A stretch of 64,000 bases of DNA from JBDTSW01 sp963797835 (GTDB lineage: Bacteria > Actinomycetota > Thermoleophilia > Solirubrobacterales > 70-9), in contig CAWCRN010000022.1 in the NCBI GenBank assembly GCA_963797835.1, forward strand, positions 1-64,000. Reading direction: 5' to 3'. A program made the translations under genes and the position numbers. Under the pieces are notes generated by a model, which did not search any database, was not told the origin of the DNA, and saw only the letters and a list, made by a program, of their open reading frames with translations. Shown in pieces: positions 41,445 to 49,947 of the stretch; position 1 is the stretch's first letter; the number at the start of each line of letters is the position of its first letter.

Positions 41445-41504
41445 GTTCGGCGGCGGGATTGCCGCTTTGGGAGTAGAGACACGGCGGGGGCCGGAAATCC
41501 ATCG
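41445..41504 (-). promoter_or_regulatory. duplicated upstream element, copy B
   Basis: Second copy of the 60-bp element at 38499-38558, ending 23 bp before the MFS start. The conserved outer blocks (minus-strand CGATGGATTTCCG and GCGGCAAT..CCGCCGCCGAAC) flank a variable centre, as expected for promoter elements kept by a sigma factor. Confidence 0.6.
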
Positions 41505-41576
41505 TTCGGCCGGGCGATTCGCGCAAGGGAGGGGGGCGAGGCTCCAACCCGTGCAGTAGCGGTGTAGCGGCCGAGC

Positions 41577-41867
41577 TCAGCCTGGCCGGACTAGCTCCAT
41601 CGGCACCAGCTTGTAGGTGCAAGTGCCACTCTCGACGGCAGGGTCCTCGTCGCCGATCGCTCGCGCGGCCTGCTCGTCCTCGAGATCGAGCAGACCGAGG
41701 CCCCAGGGATCCTCCGGATCGAGCACGGGGCCGAACGCCAACGCCACGTCCCGATTCAGCAGGTCCTGCCAGTAGGCGACATGACGCTCCATCACCTCGG
41801 ACTCCTCGGGGCTCATGTCCTGGGCAAAGGTGGGACGTGGCGGCAAGAGCCGGTAGAGGAAAGCCAC
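41577..41867 (-). CDS. YCII-related domain protein
   Basis: 96 residues: FLYRLLPPRPTFAQDMSPEE, VMERHVAYWQDLLNRDVALA, FGPVLDPEDPWGLGLLDLED and a final strand CTYKLVPMELV. This fits the dimeric YCII fold with its active-site His-Asp pair (HVAYW and later D). The gene's last codons (MELVRPG) coincide with a 12-base match to the tRNA-Ala acceptor end, which may be chance. Confidence 0.82.
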   Translation of the reverse strand: MAFLYRLLPPRPTFAQDMSPEESEVMERHVAYWQDLLNRDVALAFGPVLDPEDPWGLGLLDLEDEQAARAIGDEDPAVESGTCTYKLVPMELVRPG

Positions 41868-41900
41868 TGAGCCGATTTTCTCATAGCCCGGACCGCTGTC

Positions 41901-41919
41901 GCTGCTCGCGCGGAGCAGC
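41901..41919. repeat. boundary-type hairpin
   Basis: GCTGCTC-GCGCG-GAGCAGC (41901-41919), perfect 7-bp arms with the CGCG tip seen in the other boundary hairpins. It lies between the YCII and glycosyltransferase genes. Confidence 0.4.
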
Positions 41920-41954
41920 AGCGGGCAACAGCGGCTGGGTACGCGTCCCCAGGC

Positions 41955-43040
41955 TCAGGCAGCCGCGGACAGCCGACCCCGGTCGGCTGTCCGCCGGCCC
42001 GAGCACAGCTGCGCGTAGATTTCGGCGTAGTGAGCGCCGATCCGGCCGGCCGTGAAGCCCGCCGCGTAGCGCCTCGCACCGGCGAGGTCGGTCAGCGCCC
42101 GGCCTTCGAGCACATGACCGATCGCGTGGGCAAGGGCCTCGGGGTCATCGGGCGCCACCAGCACTCCACGGCGCTCGGCGAGGGTGAGCGGCAATCCCTC
42201 AACCGCACTACCGACCACGGGCACGCCGTAGGCCATCGCCGTGACCGCGGTCTGCGACCAAGCCTCGCGGCGCGAGGGGACCACGCACGCACTCGCCCCC
42301 GCCAGCCAGGGGCCAACTGGGATTTGCCAGCCGGCGAAATGGACGACCGAGCCAAGGCCGAGCTCCTCGACTCGCCGCCGGAGCTCGCCTACCAGGGCAC
42401 CCGCGCCGAGCACGAACGTGGGCGGCGGACGGCGCATCAACCCCAGGGCTTCGATCAGCAGGTCCGGGCCCTTCTCGCGGTGGAGGCGGCCGGCGAAAAC
42501 GAGGCGCGGGGAAGGAAGCTCCGGGTTGCGAACGGCCATCGGCGGCTCGATGGCCGAGCGGCCCTCGCGGAGCCGCGAGGGTGGCAGGCCCAAGCGAAGC
42601 GCCTCGGCTCCCGTCGCCGGCCCGTGGCCGAAGAAGGCGTCAACCCGCCGCAGCGCGCGGGCCATCTCCTGCTCCTGCGGGATGCTCGGCCAGCAGAGCT
42701 CATTGTGCTCGCTGGCGACCAGGGGCGTATCGTCGGGCACCGCCGCGCTCGCCGCCCACCAGCCGCCGAACATGTGGGCGTGGACGAGGTCCGCGTCAGC
42801 CAAGCGGGGGCGAAGCCAGCTCGCGAAGCCCTGCGAGCACTCGTACTGGAGGCCGGCTCCACGCCCCCAGACGTCGACCTCGACCGCGGCCCGGCGAAAC
42901 AGGCGTGCCCCGTGGAGCGTCGCCTCGCCGGCGAGCACTCGGGAGACGATCCCGCGCTCGCCCAAGGCCCCAATGAGTCGCAACGCGCCCAGCTGCGCTC
43001 CGCCGGGCTCGAGACGGGCGATGACCCTCGCGACGAGCAT
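41955..43040 (-). CDS. glycosyltransferase family 4 protein
   Basis: About 361 residues in a GT-B fold. The N-terminal domain begins MLVARVIARLEPGGAQ (G-G-A-x motif) and includes DLVHAHMFGGWWAASAA. The C-terminal domain has RLVFAGRLHREKGPDLLIEAL, FAGWQIPVGPWLAGASACVVPS and the donor-site EAWSQTAVTAMAYGVPVVGS (E-x7-E region). It transfers a sugar from a nucleotide donor, probably for an exopolysaccharide or glycolipid. The start at 43040 gives the canonical N terminus; 43073 is also possible. Confidence 0.88.
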   Translation of the reverse strand: MLVARVIARLEPGGAQLGALRLIGALGERGIVSRVLAGEATLHGARLFRRAAVEVDVWGRGAGLQYECSQGFASWLRPRLADADLVHAHMFGGWWAASAAVPDDTPLVASEHNELCWPSIPQEQEMARALRRVDAFFGHGPATGAEALRLGLPPSRLREGRSAIEPPMAVRNPELPSPRLVFAGRLHREKGPDLLIEALGLMRRPPPTFVLGAGALVGELRRRVEELGLGSVVHFAGWQIPVGPWLAGASACVVPSRREAWSQTAVTAMAYGVPVVGSAVEGLPLTLAERRGVLVAPDDPEALAHAIGHVLEGRALTDLAGARRYAAGFTAGRIGAHYAEIYAQLCSGRRTADRGRLSAAA

Positions 43041-43210
43041 CCCTTGTACCTCGAAATCCCTGCAAACGAGCATAGGTATCAGGCAGCCCAGGATGTTTCA
43101 AGACTGTGACCGGCGACCTCCGCCGGAGTCCCGGGCGACATGGATGGAGCGCGCCGACCCGATCGGCGCCGATATTGAGCTCACCACCCGACGTCTCGCG
43201 CACCGAACAG

Positions 43211-43237
43211 CTGCTCGCCTTCGCGCGAAGCGGAAGC
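43211..43237. repeat. boundary-type hairpin
   Basis: CTGCTCGCCTTCGCGCGAAG followed by CGGAAGC. CTTCGCGCGAAG is a perfect palindrome at the tip, as in the tRNA-Ala site hairpins. No tRNA fragment is near. The 293-bp gap it sits in holds no gene. Confidence 0.4.
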
Positions 43238-43333
43238 AACATCCGACGCCAGGCCGTCTCACACCACTTACGTCTCGTTCGTTCTCCTATCGGATGTCTT
43301 CTGCGCGAACGATCTGGGTGGAGGTGGGAATCG

Positions 43334-43654
43334 ATGATTCTGCGCTTTTGGAGAGGTTGGACTACCGAGGAGAACGCCGATCTCTACGACGGGATCGTCA
43401 GGGAGGTGCTGGCAGGCATTGCCGCGCGCGAGGTGGCTGGCTACCGCGGCGCCTACCTGGCGCGCCGTGAGCTAGGCGATGAGACCGAATTCGCAACGAT
43501 CTTGCTCTTCGATTCGACCGAGTCGGTGCGTGCCTTTGCCGGGGACGACTACGAGATCGCCTATGTGCCCACGCAGGCCCGCGAGGTGCTAGCCCGCTTC
43601 GACGAGCGCTCGCTCCACTTCGAGATCCTGCTCACGCCCGAGGAGACGCAGTAG
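43334..43654 (+). CDS. antibiotic biosynthesis monooxygenase-like protein
   Basis: 106 residues of the dimeric ferredoxin-like ABM type: MILRFWRGWTTEENADLYDG, EVAGYRGAYLARRELGDETE, FATILLFDSTESVRAFAGDD and a terminal ARFDERSLHFEILL. ATG 43334 follows GAGGTGGGAATCG. The family includes small heme-free monooxygenases and degradation enzymes; none can be specified. Its 3' end overlaps the end of the truncated DUF1003 gene on the other strand. Confidence 0.82.
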   Translation: MILRFWRGWTTEENADLYDGIVREVLAGIAAREVAGYRGAYLARRELGDETEFATILLFDSTESVRAFAGDDYEIAYVPTQAREVLARFDERSLHFEILLTPEETQ

Positions 43655-43920
43655 GGCAGTCGTGGGGCGTTCTCGATCGTATGGATACGACTCGACGCCG
43701 AAGCCGATCCAGCAGCCGAACCAGATGATGTGGAGGTAAACGAACAGCATCGATCCGGCGAACGCGGTGATCGCATCGGCGACCCGGTTCTGTCTTGCCT
43801 GCGCGCGTTCTTCGGCGTGCTTGAGCAGCTCTGGATTGATCGGGGGGCGCCGCCTGTTCGGGAACAGGAACCGCCCCAGCCTTGCGTGAAGCGACGTTCG
43901 GTTGTGCGACGGATTCGCTT
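43589..43920 (-). pseudogene. DUF1003 membrane protein, 3' truncated
   Basis: The minus strand reads RRRPPINPELLKHAEERAQA, RQNRVADAITAFAGSMLFVY and LHIIWFGCWIGF, the typical first part of a DUF1003 protein up to its first membrane helix. It should continue into a second helix (family pattern PFPFGLLTxxxSLEAIF). Instead it runs into unrelated sequence and stops at 43589 under the ABM gene. No start codon is clear. Another broken gene at a block edge. Confidence 0.55.
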
Positions 43921-43928
43921 TGGCCGGA

Positions 43929-46900
43929 TCACTCGTTGGTGAACAGCCCTCCAGCGTCCTCGTTGCACTCGATGCTCGGTGGCTCCTCGCCAGGGTGGGC
44001 GAGCATCTGGTATTCGGGGGGGCCAGGACTGAAGTCCAGCGCGAACGCAGGCCTGAGCTTCCCGGCTCCGTAGTGATATCCGACCGTACCGGACCGGTTT
44101 CCGTACTCGGTGACGCCAATCAAGTGCATGCATTGATCGAAGGTGTCGAACTCCTCTACGGGCTCGCCCAGATCCTCGACGTCCTCAGCAAAGGAGGCGA
44201 CCTCCTGGCGAACGTCTACCAACCGGTCGTTCAGCGACTCGCTTCGGGAGAGCTTGCTTAGACCCCGCGACCCGAGTGCCTTGCCGGAGGCCGCCGGCGC
44301 AGGCGCCTTGTCGACGCTCTCCCCCGGCTCGCCCCCGCACTCGCGGGCACTCGGGCCCGTGGGCGCAGGCGCTCCAGGGGTCTCATCCCCGCCCCGCCGC
44401 CGTATGGAGCCGTAGGAGGGTAGGTCGCCGCGCTCGAACCCCAGGAACATGTAATCGGGGTCGTCCCACTCGCTGACGTCGATGGTGATAGCGACCCTGT
44501 AGCCGGGCACCTCTCCCTCGCTCCCGAAGAGGTAGCCGAACCCCCCGTCGGGGTCTCCGTACTCGGTCACGGGCACCCAGGAGAGGCACGACTCGAACTC
44601 GTCGAAATGCTCGGACATATCCTCCAAGCGTCCTTCTCGCCGGTCGAGATCCCTCAACCTCCGCTCGAGTGCGCGGATCACCGAAAGGCGCGAGGGCGTG
44701 CCCGCACCTTGGCGTTTGGCAGGGTCCGCCGTCCCCGGGTTCCTCAGGCGTCCCGGGCTTGGTCGGAGCGCTCTGACAGGCGTCTCGGTGGTCGAACCTG
44801 AGGAAGGTGTAGTCGGGATTGCGTCGATTGGTGTCGATGGCGAGCGCGGGCCGGCGGTCGAGCCCGGTTCCGTCCCTCTCGTCGTAGTGGAAGCCGAAAG
44901 CGTGATCTTGGTCGCCGTATTCGCTCACCGGAACCCGCGTGAGGCAGTGGTTGAAGTGGCGGTAGCGCCTCGCGATCCTCTCCATGATCTCGATCCGGTG
45001 TTCGATGATGTCCACACGTCGTTCCAGGCTGCGTAGATCGTTTCCACGCACCGCAGGCGTACGCTCCTGGGGCGAGGTGTCGGGGGGTGCGGAAGCGGGT
45101 GCCGATGAGCTCGATGTCTCATCGGGCTGGGGGCTCGTGCCAGGAGATGGCCCAACCTCCGGGTCGGGTGCGCCGGGTTCGGTCGGCGCGACGGGCGCGG
45201 GAGGCGACACCAGGGTGCCTTCGACGGAGCCGACGTCGCACCCTTCGCCCAGGGGCCGGGCGACGCCACGCTGGTCGGAGGTGACGGGAGCGATGGGATC
45301 GATTCCGAACTGGCCGAGGTGCTGCTCCCCTTCGAGGTCATGTCCGAAGGGCGTGAAGTCGCACACGCCAGCGGGGATCCGGTCCAAGACGGGGCTCCCC
45401 GGCAGTGGCAACCGGGTCTCCCCGCGGCCGCCGTTGTCGGCCAGATGCGGGGCGAGCATCGGATCCCCGCCGATCACGTCGCTCGGGCCATCGAGGCCAC
45501 AGGAGGCGTCGCTAACGAAGTTGTAGCCGAACGACTCCGGGCGTGAGACCCGGCAGTTGGGCCCGATCGGCTGGATCTGGCCGCCGACCGGCTCCGGGTC
45601 GGGTGGGCCGACGATCGAGCCGAAGGCCCGCAGGCCGGATCCCGCACCCACGTTGGCCGCGACCGGTGCGACGTTGTCGGCCACGGTCGAGTAGACCAGG
45701 CCCACGAGGCCGGCTGCGAGGACCCCGCCCCCCTCACCCTCGGCGTAATTGTGGCTGATCGTCGAGTTGGTCACGAATAGGTCGCTGCGAGCCCAGATGC
45801 CGCCGCCCACGTGCGCGAACGCGGCGTTGCGGGCGATCGTCGAGTTGATCACCGTCACGTCGGCCTCGCCCGAGATCGCCCCGCCGCGGTCGTCGGCGCG
45901 GTTGCCGTTCACGGTCGAGTTGACGATCGTCACGTCGCCCTCGAGGGTGAAGATCGCGCCGCCCGGGCCGTCGGCGGTGTTGCCGTCGACGGTCGAGTCG
46001 ATCACGGTGACGTCGCCGTCCTCATCGGTGTAGATGGCGCCGCCGTCGCCGTCGGTGGTGTTGCCGTCGACGTGGGAGCGGACGACGAGGATGTCCCCGG
46101 TCGAGCCGAGCGCGCCGCCGGAGCCGTCGACGAGGTTGTCGCTCAGGATCGAGTCGAAGACCTGGATCCCGCCGCGCCGGGCGTAGACACCGCCGCCGTC
46201 GTCGTTGGCAAGGTTGCCGGTGATGACCGAGCGGATTACCGTCGCCTTGCGCTGAGAGAAGATCCCGCCACCGGGCTCCTCGGAGAGGTTCTCGTGGACG
46301 ATCGAATCCATCACCACGATCTCGCCCCTGGTCGTGACCGCGGCGCCGGGACCGTCGTTGCCCCCACGGGTGAGGGTCACGTCCTTGATCAGGAGAAAGC
46401 CGGTGCCATTCTGGTTGAGCAGCCGCTTCTCGAAGCAGGTTTGCCTGATCGTGTGCCCGTTGCCATCGAGCGTCAGCGGGCGGAGCGACTCGCGGATCGG
46501 TCCACCGGTAAGGCACGAGCGCATGAAGATGTCCTGATTGAGCTCGATCCCGGTCACAAGTGGGTCCGCCCACGCGGCGCGGAGCTCGGCCTCCGTATCC
46601 ACGGCGACGGGCGTGTCGGCGAACCACCCGTACGTGTGCTTGATTCGTCGGGCTCCCTCACGGCAGGTGACCCGCGCCTTGAATGCATTCGGCGTCTCGT
46701 TCGAGCGGTGCTCGCTGCACCGGTAGCCGTCCACGCGCCCGATGCAACGGGTGTCTCCGTCGCCTTGGCGGACACGGCACCTGTGATAGGCGCGGACGAA
46801 CCGCTTGCCGGCCGCACAGCCGGTGTGGCGCACGCTGAGGGTGAGAATGGAGGCCTTGCCGGGCCCAGGTTCGTCCGCGAGCTTGCAGAAGCTCGGCGCG

Positions 46901-47082
46901 TGGGCTGCTGCCCGGGCGCCCCCCTGGGCGGCCGCCGTACCAGTGGCTACGGCGAGCAGGGCAAGGGCCGTGATCGATGCCAGCCCGAGCACTCGAGCCA
47001 CGGAGACGCGTAGCGGCCGGCTCTCGGGCGCCGCAAACTGAGGCGCGGAGACGACAGAGTCGGTGGAGGGAGAATCAATCAT
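43929..47082 (-). CDS. secreted right-handed beta-helix protein with three C-terminal modules (one frameshift)
   Basis: About 1050 residues if the shift near 44690 is bridged; a first frame ends at 44383, a second continues to 43929. Signal peptide: VLGLASITALALLAVATGTA. Residues about 200-500 form a parallel beta-helix of short repeats (DGNTADGPGGAIFTLEGDVT, GNRADDRGGAISG), as in choice-of-anchor Q/polymorphic outer-surface proteins. A Pro/Ser/Thr linker follows. Three copies of an unnamed module (HFNHCLTRVPVSEYGDQDHA.., ESCLSWVPVTEYGDPDGG.., DQCMHLIGVTEYGNRSGT..) end the protein, each preceded by a predicted coiled coil (LERRVDIIEHRIEIMERI type). Probably an extracellular adhesin-like protein. 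Confidence 0.75.
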
Positions 47083-47122
47083 CTTCGTCCTTTCGTCGGG
47101 CCGGGGCCGGCCCGAGGGTGGG

Positions 47123-47284
47123 TCATGTGGCTCTCCGGACCCCGACGCTCCAGCGGCCGGACAGGACGTCGACCACGAGTCGGGTGCCCTGCGCCATCTG
47201 CCACTCGGTCGGGTCCGGGAGCGGATCTGGACCCGGAACGCAGCTCCGAACCGGATCTGGAACGGCGCGCAGGACTTCGGTCAT
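47123..47284 (-). pseudogene. HxlR-type regulator fragment
   Basis: 53 residues starting MTEVLRAVPDPVRSCVPG and reaching WQMAQGTRLVVDVLSGRWSV, which resembles the first helix of HxlR winged-helix regulators (pattern ..LxVLxGRWTxxVLxAL). It then stops after GVRRAT where the DNA-binding domain should continue. Probably the start of a gene cut off at 3'. Confidence 0.35.
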
Positions 47285-47512
47285 GGCCCCGAGGGTACGG
47301 GTCACAGGGCTCCCTTTGTTACTCCACTGGCTACTCCCTCGCAAGGCTCCCCCGGCCCTCGTGATCTGGGCCTGGGGCGGCGAGCCCGGGCTCAGCGTGG
47401 CTGCCGGACCGAGACCTTCGGCTGGTCACGCCCGGTGACCACGAGGTGCCCGTTGCCAGGCCCACGAATCCGTGGGTCGCCCAAACAGCACGGGGGCGCC
47501 GATGATGCCGCC

Positions 47513-47610
47513 GATCGCCGGTTCGAGTCCGGCTAGCTCCACTTTTTGGGGTCTGCGCCAACGCCGAATCCCACTCGAGGGTCCTACTTCTCGTGCATTT
47601 CAACAGCGAG
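47513..47610 (+). repeat. tRNA-Ala 3'-end fragment Ala-11
   Basis: GATCGCCGG, T loop TTCGAGT, CCGGC, TAGCTCC and A at 47541 (T arm of the GCCGG/CCGGC type). The anticodon stem-loop is absent. Right part: GGTCTGCGCCAACGCCGAAT and a decayed CTTCTCG..hairpin near 47585-47610. It marks the left edge of a one-gene block. Confidence 0.65.
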
Positions 47611-47634
47611 CCCGATTCGGGCTACGGTTCGCGC

Positions 47635-48423
47635 GTGAGCCGGATTGAGCGGTTCGAATCCGCCGACGGGACAAGTCTCGCCTGCGATGTCGCGGGAGAC
47701 GGACCGCCACTTGTACTCGTACACGGGACCGGCGCCGACCACACGCGCTGGGCGCCCGTGATCACCGCCCTCAGCGCCGACTTCACGACCTACGCGATGG
47801 ATCGACGCGGGCGAGGGGCGAGCGCAGATGCCGAGCAGTACTCGATCGAGCTGGAGTTCGACGATGTCGCGGCCGTGATCGACGGGATCGGAGGCGACGT
47901 CGATGTGCTCGGTCACTCCCATGGTGCCGTGTGCTCGTTGGAGGCGACGCTGCGCACCCCGCGAGTCCGGCGGCTCGTCCTCTACGAGCCGCCTCTGCCG
48001 GTCGGCATCGAGATCTACCCGCCCGGTTTGATCGAGCGGCTGGACCAGCTCCTGGCCGCAGGAGACCATGACGGTGTCGTGGCGACGTTCTTTCGGGAGG
48101 TCGTCAGGATGCCTGAGGCCGAGCTGGACATCGTGCGTGCCGATCCGAGCTGGGAGGCACGGGTGGCGACGGCTCACACGATTCCTCGTGAACTGCGGAT
48201 CGCCGATGCCTACGACCCCGACTTCGAGCGCTTCGCCACAGTTCGCGTTCCCACGCTCCTGCTCTTGGGCGGTGACAGCCCGTCGTTCCTCGTCGACCCA
48301 ACGCGTCGCCTGCACGAATCCATCTCCAAGTCGACGCTGACGGTGATGCCGGGCCAGCAGCACGTTGCGATGAACACGGCACCCGATCTGTTCCTGGAGC
48401 ACGTCATCGACTTTCTCGCCTGA
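47635..48423 (+). CDS. alpha/beta hydrolase
   Basis: 262 residues. The order is PPLVLVHGTGADHTRWAPVI (oxyanion HG), YAMDRRGRGASAD, nucleophile elbow DVLGHSHGAVCSLEAT (Ser near 99), LLLLGGDSPSFLVDP and the catalytic His in MPGQQHVAMNTAP. A serine hydrolase of unknown substrate. GTG 47635 (SRIERFESADG) begins the conserved part; a GTG at 47593 is also open but lies in the site's hairpin. It is the only gene between Ala-11 and Ala-12 (about 1.05 kb block). Confidence 0.87.
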   Translation: MSRIERFESADGTSLACDVAGDGPPLVLVHGTGADHTRWAPVITALSADFTTYAMDRRGRGASADAEQYSIELEFDDVAAVIDGIGGDVDVLGHSHGAVCSLEATLRTPRVRRLVLYEPPLPVGIEIYPPGLIERLDQLLAAGDHDGVVATFFREVVRMPEAELDIVRADPSWEARVATAHTIPRELRIADAYDPDFERFATVRVPTLLLLGGDSPSFLVDPTRRLHESISKSTLTVMPGQQHVAMNTAPDLFLEHVIDFLA

Positions 48424-48476
48424 CGTTCGGGGCGCGGGAGCTCGAGATCGCCTATGGCACCAGCGAGCATCAATTG

Positions 48477-48596
48477 ATTGGGACTAACCGCGTTCTGGTG
48501 CCCAAATCGAGCGACATCCGCGGGTACCCAGGGCTATCCGCTGCGGCGCCCCGCATCGCAGCCAGGAGGTCGCCGGTTCGAGTCCGGCTAGCTCCA
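48477..48596 (+). repeat. tRNA-Ala 3'-half attachment-like site Ala-12 (compact)
   Basis: Left inverted repeat slightly decayed (ATTGGGACTA.. / CTGGTGCCCAA, 48477-48505), boxes ATCG, ATCC, (ACCC), ATCC still at the 10-bp period. The segment before the core is shortened. Core 48550-48596: loop ATCGCAG, CCAGG, AGGTC, GCCGG-TTCGAGT-CCGGC, TAGCTCC, A. No right hairpin is seen; the next gene starts 20 bp later. Confidence 0.7.
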
Positions 48597-48616
48597 CCTC
48601 ACGCTAGGTTGCAAGT

Positions 48617-49441
48617 GTGTCGGAGTTAGCCGTCAAGCACGTTGGCGGGCTGGCCTACCGCGAGGCAGAGCCGACACAGGCATCGGACCGTTCGCCGGCG
48701 CTCTGCATACACGGATGGCCACAGAGCTCCTACATGTGGCGTCACCTGCTACCCGCACTCGCGTCAACTGGGCGCAGGGCGTTGGCCCCGGATCTCTCCG
48801 GGTTCGGCGACTCGCCTCCCGATCCGCCGGGGACGTACGAGCGCCATGTCGCGGCGGTCGAACGCTTCCGCCACGAGACCGGGCTCGACCGGGTCGTGCT
48901 GGTTGTCCACGACACCGGCGGCCTGATCGGTTTGCGTTGGGCATGTGATCACCCGGACGCCGTCGCCGGACTGGTGATCACCAACACCGGCTTCTTCCCC
49001 GACCACGAGTGGATCGAGATCGCCAACACGATGCGTACTCCGATCCAGGGCGAGGCGCTCGTGGACAGCGTCTCACGGGAGGGGTTCGCCACCTTGCTAG
49101 AGGCGGCCTCAAGCGCGTTCGACGAGCGCGCATTAGATGAGTACTGGAAGGTGTTCTCCACCGCGGCAGGCCGCCGCGGCATGCTCGAGCTCTATCGCTC
49201 CTTCGACCTCGACGAGCTCAAGCCTTATCAGAGAAGGCTCGCGGCTCTTGAGGTGCCCACGCTGATCCTGTGGGGCCAACAGGACGAGTACCTCCCGCTC
49301 GATTACGCATCGCGTTTCGCGGAGCAGATTCCGAGTTCGAAGCTCGTATTGCTCGAAAGCGTTCGCCATTTCCTGTTCGAGGATGAGCCGGAGCGCTGCG
49401 CCCGGGAAGTGATCGACTTCCTGCAGCAATCGGATATCTGA
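48617..49441 (+). CDS. alpha/beta hydrolase with Asp nucleophile (haloalkane-dehalogenase-like)
   Basis: 274 residues. The oxyanion region reads LCIHGWPQSSYMWRHLLPAL, and the nucleophile elbow VVLVVHDTGGLIGLRWA places Asp (about residue 99) where esterases have Ser. The acid/His parts are LWGQQDEYLPL and LESVRHFLFEDEPE. An Asp nucleophile is the mark of haloalkane and haloacetate dehalogenases and epoxide hydrolases. The halide-binding Trp after the nucleophile is Thr here, so dehalogenation is uncertain. GTG 48617 lies 20 bp after site Ala-12. Confidence 0.85.
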   Translation: MSELAVKHVGGLAYREAEPTQASDRSPALCIHGWPQSSYMWRHLLPALASTGRRALAPDLSGFGDSPPDPPGTYERHVAAVERFRHETGLDRVVLVVHDTGGLIGLRWACDHPDAVAGLVITNTGFFPDHEWIEIANTMRTPIQGEALVDSVSREGFATLLEAASSAFDERALDEYWKVFSTAAGRRGMLELYRSFDLDELKPYQRRLAALEVPTLILWGQQDEYLPLDYASRFAEQIPSSKLVLLESVRHFLFEDEPERCAREVIDFLQQSDI

Positions 49442-49561
49442 GTACCGGGAAGGGCTCGGCTTGATGGCGACCGCGTTCGATCACAGGCTTCGAACGCCTC
49501 CGTTCTCGTGGGGTAGTCGCGCATGGTCACCGTCTTGCCATGCCGCCGTGCCTTGGGCCGC

Positions 49562-49795
49562 TCAGGACGCCGGCACCGCCGTGCGATCGAGGCTCACCGT
49601 CAGCGACGGGAGCAGCGCGACCGCTGCGGGACGATGGGGGATCGCTTGGTCGCTGGGGATGGCGACCGACTGGCCGTGTGTGGCGACACCGAAGCGGTCG
49701 GCACATTCCCGGTGCTGAACGGTGGTCGGGGTGACGACGCCCAGCTCCCGGGTCACGTTGATGCCGCAGTTGGAGCACTGGTCGACGTGATGCAT
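49562..49795 (-). CDS. small protein with Cys pairs, possible zinc binding
   Basis: 77 residues beginning MHHVDQCSNCGINVTRELGV and including TVQHRECADRFG, giving C-x2-C and H-x2-C pairs that could hold a zinc ion. Third codon positions are strongly G/C, as in real genes of this genome. The second half is non-descript. No homologue is recognised. Confidence 0.4.
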   Translation of the reverse strand: MHHVDQCSNCGINVTRELGVVTPTTVQHRECADRFGVATHGQSVAIPSDQAIPHRPAAVALLPSLTVSLDRTAVPAS

Positions 49796-49947
49796 GGCTA
49801 TGCCACCTCTGCCCCGCCGATGATGCGTTCCTGGCTCATGCCCGGTACTTCGCACGGGAAGCTCGAGCGGATCAGTTCCACCTGTGAGCGCTGCTGGATC
49901 CTGCGGCGGGCTGCGGGGAGCAAGGCTTGGTCGCCCCGGCGCGGGCG

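Noticed and set aside
41588..41599. A further tRNA-Ala fragment at the YCII gene end
   Set aside because: Only 12 bases match the acceptor end, and they encode a plausible natural YCII C terminus; chance cannot be excluded.
1889..48596. Functional tRNA-Ala genes
   Set aside because: No copy has GGAGCTA or a D arm upstream of the anticodon stem; none encodes CCA.
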